A stretch of 8,015 nt of DNA from Planctomycetaceae bacterium (GTDB lineage Bacteria; Planctomycetota; Planctomycetia; Pirellulales; Pirellulaceae): assembly GCA_007124535.1 (NCBI GenBank), contig SLEY01000702.1, forward strand, positions 1 to 8,015, given 5' to 3'. The position numbers and the translations under genes were made by a program. Below are positions 6,701-8,015 of this stretch, in pieces; the first letter of the stretch is position 1, and each line of letters starts with the position of its first letter. The notes under the pieces were generated by a model. The model saw only the letters and a list, made by a program, of their open reading frames with translations, searched no databases and was not told where the DNA came from.

Positions 6701-7720
6701 CAAATCGTCTCGCCCCGCGAATTCCATCGCTGCCTGGCCGACCATTATATCGATCTCGACTTCACCGGCTGGCGTTACGTCGAATTGCTGCTGCGCGAAC
6801 GCGATTCCGAGCGGTTGTCCGATTATGTGTGGCCGTACAGCGGAGCGGGCGGCGCGCACGCCATCTACCGCAATCCCGTCAACCGGGCCCGCATTTCGCA
6901 AGTCAACCTGCTGCTGAACGAGATCCCGGCGGGCGGCCAGGTGGATATTCTGGTCAGCCCGATCCAATCGCTGCCCACCCGCTCGGTTGAACTGGTTCAC
7001 CCGTCCGTCCAGGTGAATGGTCGCCGCGTGGTGTTTCCGGTCCGCCTGACCTCCGGCCAGTATCTGGAATGGGAGGGTCCGGAAGGCGGCGTGGTCTACG
7101 ACGAGCGGGGCGAGTTATTGCAGCGGTTTTCGCTGGACGGCGAGTTGCCTCGGCTGGCTGCCGGCGCCAACCGGTTGGAATTCGACTGCGAGCCGCCGGC
7201 GGGAGCCAGCGCTCGGGCCGAAGTCACGCTGGTCGCGATGGGCGAACCGTTCGGCCAACCCCGCGATCCGGCCGAAATCGATTGGAACCGCCTGGATCGC
7301 GAGTTCGATCTGCCGCGCATCGTCACCCGCATCGACGGGACGGACAACGTCTGGCACATGGTGCGACGCGCGGGCCCGGCCGACGAGCCGCCTCCCCGCC
7401 TGCAGCTGGAATTGCGTGTCGATCCCGTCCTGGGCGGCCCGGGCGATGCGGATGCGGACCCACTGGACACGCCGATGCTGACCATCGGCGAGCGCACCGT
7501 CCGGTTCCCGGTCACGCTGGGGCCGGGTCAGCGGCTGATTTGCCGGGACCAATCGACGTGGACCGTCTTGGGGCCCGACAACGCGATAGTCGCCGAAGGC
7601 CCGATCGCCGGGGATTTTCCGGTCATCGAACCCGGGACCCATCCGGTCCGTTTGAACTTTGAAAACGCCCCCGACACCTTCCGCGTCACCGTGCTGGCCG
7701 ACCGAAAATACGAGCGGTGA
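3716..7720 (+). CDS. Large secreted LamG plus TIM-barrel glycosidase-like multidomain protein
   Basis: The 1334-residue product starts with a Sec-type signal: basic MKTR, hydrophobic core about 11-28, likely cleavage near residue 29-33, no lipobox cysteine. Residues 39-247 are a LamG/ConA-like jelly roll (LGWWRFDEGSG, ALKFTGSNSYV, TVSAWVYW, WVHVAAVF, YVNGRQVG, GLIDDVRIYGRALTADEV). A beta-sandwich region follows (about 262-450), then a TIM-barrel-like region (about 465-835) with FTNLHLHGWW, IRAAGLSAGLHT, MLYFDGSEG (Asp684, Glu687) and VSEASCHGHNNWW (Glu712); these acids are the candidate catalytic residues. Residues about 572-645 look like an inserted small beta domain (LRIGNELIRYEAI, CERGAF, HAAGDAV). 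Residues 912-1085 resemble a galactose-binding-like carbohydrate module, and 1098-1177 and 1254-1331 are two similar beta domains. I recognise no named family for the barrel. It probably binds and cleaves a polysaccharide outside the cytoplasm. The ATGA overlap couples it to the NagB-like gene. Confidence 0.78.
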   Translation: MKTRTPFTGGWLLVWGLIAGLLLGAPFPARGSGRDDPQSGLLGWWRFDEGSGVYSEDGAGITGEAELQNVVWVRGDFGTALKFTGSNSYVTLPPIPQLDGSDAMTVSAWVYWEDTGQYPNILTGGTWSPGGFLIFVNRQVCSFRMGRPGHRHGVAEEAWTEVSAPLLSDIPLRRWVHVAAVFERPEIRTYVNGRQVGRADWDYPVGQTGDLQIGRWGTAASHTGLIDDVRIYGRALTADEVLAVADPRGRESDRYQEIGPAEVVAEEVLTLETRWARMVIGDNGMVLSLEEKGTGRELLAAPRPILSIRQRESARPRQARRLRRQGDHLVVDFPRDLGHAALSVRATADYFVVTALELDVEEVEQFTFFQISPAPHEYVGVMAGLASDDESGVCLRSLALEVDTAFHGRPPHFRAWTTAEHGLTGHSIGLAAGPRERLPAMLQAMAETEAVPQSEHGGPWAMESEATRGSYLFADLAKRDTDDWIQLAHRGGFTNLHLHGWWTTLGHYEPRRDWFPAGLDDLRATIERIRAAGLSAGLHTLTACISTRDPWVTPDPHPDLIAHHQYTLARPLSDSDTEVYVEEMPAADHDVVWSYSGNGNVLRIGNELIRYEAISRTPPYAFLQCERGAFATGAEGHAAGDAVDYLQQRYLAFYPDPKSQLAEQLAERLARVYNESGAQMLYFDGSEGMRSRYGIDALRWGIFRRLDGGVSEASCHGHNNWWFHSRLGAWDHPVWAMKPFHDEHIRIASRYRRTDLLEPQLGWWAPRGPTAIARGHFPDEMEYFAAKNLGLDAAMSIQGVNVSRRPPNARMEEQLTILGWYERLRLARYFDASTIGRVAEPGAEFRLRPTRDGHWQFQPADLAKHRISRLGNGSESWTGENPFADQPLRLRLEALYSVAPYEDPEATPLADFADLEQLDNRQSAPGVTSALSLETREVRAGGRSLRFQASNDNDTSRGAWTQIGTTYEHPYLSMLPGDAMGLWVKGDGSGALLNVQIVSPREFHRCLADHYIDLDFTGWRYVELLLRERDSERLSDYVWPYSGAGGAHAIYRNPVNRARISQVNLLLNEIPAGGQVDILVSPIQSLPTRSVELVHPSVQVNGRRVVFPVRLTSGQYLEWEGPEGGVVYDERGELLQRFSLDGELPRLAAGANRLEFDCEPPAGASARAEVTLVAMGEPFGQPRDPAEIDWNRLDREFDLPRIVTRIDGTDNVWHMVRRAGPADEPPPRLQLELRVDPVLGGPGDADADPLDTPMLTIGERTVRFPVTLGPGQRLICRDQSTWTVLGPDNAIVAEGPIAGDFPVIEPGTHPVRLNFENAPDTFRVTVLADRKYER

Positions 7721-7882
7721 AATGCCAATGCGCGCGATCCTCGCCGAGAAGATCACGCGTTTCTCGAATGCCGGCCCGGTGGTCCGTTGCGAGGGGTTGA
7801 TCATGAGGCTAGGCTGATGGTTGGCCGATGGTGGCCCGCAGGATCCGCGTTCGATTTGGCCCTTTTCCGAAGGAGTACACGC
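7721..7882 (+). other. Intergenic spacer with weak hairpin and a 31-codon ORF
   Basis: This 162-base spacer separates the large secreted protein from the Tat oxidoreductase. It holds an inverted repeat, CGAGAA at 7745-7750 and TTCTCG at 7761-7766, with a 10-base loop and no T tract, so it is a poor terminator. An ATG at 7722, one base after the upstream stop, opens 31 codons ending with TGA at 7815-7817; its ribosome site is weak. I see no convincing -35/-10 pair, so the downstream gene may be read through from upstream. Confidence 0.4.
7870..7875 (+). promoter_or_regulatory. Ribosome binding site of the Tat oxidoreductase
   Basis: AAGGAG is followed by a 7-base spacer and the ATG at 7883. 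It fixes the start of the last gene. Confidence 0.75.
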
Positions 7883-8015
7883 ATGCAGTCCAGCATCAAC
7901 CGGCGCACCTTTGTGGGAACCGCAGTCGCCTCGGGGGCCTTCACGATCGTCCCGCGGCATGTCCTGGGCGGTGTCGGGTATGTGGCGCCCAGCGGCAAGA
8001 TCCGTCTGGCTCACA
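7883..8015 (+). CDS. Tat-exported Gfo/Idh/MocA-family oxidoreductase, N-terminus only
   Basis: Only the first 44 codons are in the window. They encode a twin-arginine signal (Arg7-Arg8 in INRRTFVG), a moderately hydrophobic stretch, and then TIVPRHVLGG and YVAPSGKIRLA. This arrangement is very common at the start of the Gfo/Idh/MocA NAD(P)-dependent oxidoreductases of Planctomycetota, where the Rossmann fold follows directly after the last visible residues. Such proteins act on sugars or inositols; being Tat-exported, this one would fold with its nucleotide cofactor in the cytoplasm before transport. A GH109-type NAD-dependent glycosidase belongs to the same superfamily and is a possible alternative. 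The Rossmann motif and catalytic residues lie beyond the window, so family membership rests on the leader alone. Confidence 0.72.
   Translation, partial: MQSSINRRTFVGTAVASGAFTIVPRHVLGGVGYVAPSGKIRLAH

Noticed and set aside
7745..7766. Hairpin CGAGAA/TTCTCG as a transcription terminator
   Set aside because: It has only six pairs, a 10-base loop and no following T tract.
7797..7825. TTGATC as a -35 element for the oxidoreductase gene
   Set aside because: No -10-like hexamer lies 16-18 bases downstream; the sequence there is GTTGGC or similar.
7115..8014. 299-codon minus-strand frame spanning the last intergenic gap
   Set aside because: It covers the C-terminus of the large gene, the spacer and the Tat leader of the next gene, both of which have clear plus-strand signals; the antisense product shows no motif.
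1..8015. CRISPR array, tRNA, rRNA, insertion sequence or transposase
   Set aside because: I found no spaced direct repeats, no cloverleaf-like or rRNA-like sequence, no terminal inverted repeats and no transposase motifs on either strand.

Overview
The window is GC-rich and densely coding, with no gene-free stretch longer than about 175 bases. The last gene opens with an Arg-Arg Tat signal followed by a TIVPRHVLGG-type segment, which I know from the many Gfo/Idh/MocA oxidoreductases of Planctomycetota. Large secreted LamG and sugar-hydrolase-like proteins and high GC fit the same phylum. This assignment is inference; there is no rRNA or tRNA in the window to test it.

Layout: (1) 1-1692, plus strand, the C-terminal 563 codons of a glycosidase-like TIM-barrel protein with beta-sandwich domains behind it; its start lies upstream of the window. 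(2) 1715-2527, minus strand, convergent with gene 1, a PhnP-type metallo-beta-lactamase-fold phosphodiesterase with both metal sites intact. (3) 2528-2702, a divergent intergenic region with a good plus-strand promoter candidate. (4) 2703-3719, plus strand, a NagB/glucosamine-6-phosphate-deaminase-like protein with a changed active site. (5) 3716-7720, plus strand, overlapping the previous gene by ATGA: a 1334-residue secreted protein with a LamG/ConA-like domain, a TIM-barrel-like glycosidase region carrying an inserted small beta domain, a jelly-roll-like domain and two related C-terminal beta domains. (6) 7721-7882, a short spacer with only a weak hairpin and a 31-codon ORF. (7) 7883-end, plus strand, the first 44 codons of a Tat-exported Gfo/Idh/MocA-like oxidoreductase.

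Reading as a whole: two unassigned exported sugar-hydrolase-like proteins, an amino-sugar-phosphate-isomerase-like protein translationally coupled to one of them, and an exported sugar oxidoreductase look like a glycan-degradation locus. The PhnP-like gene on the other strand may be an unrelated housekeeping neighbour. The glycan is not identifiable from sequence alone. The most unusual items are the NagB-like protein lacking canonical catalytic and phosphate-loop residues, and the large multidomain protein coupled to it.
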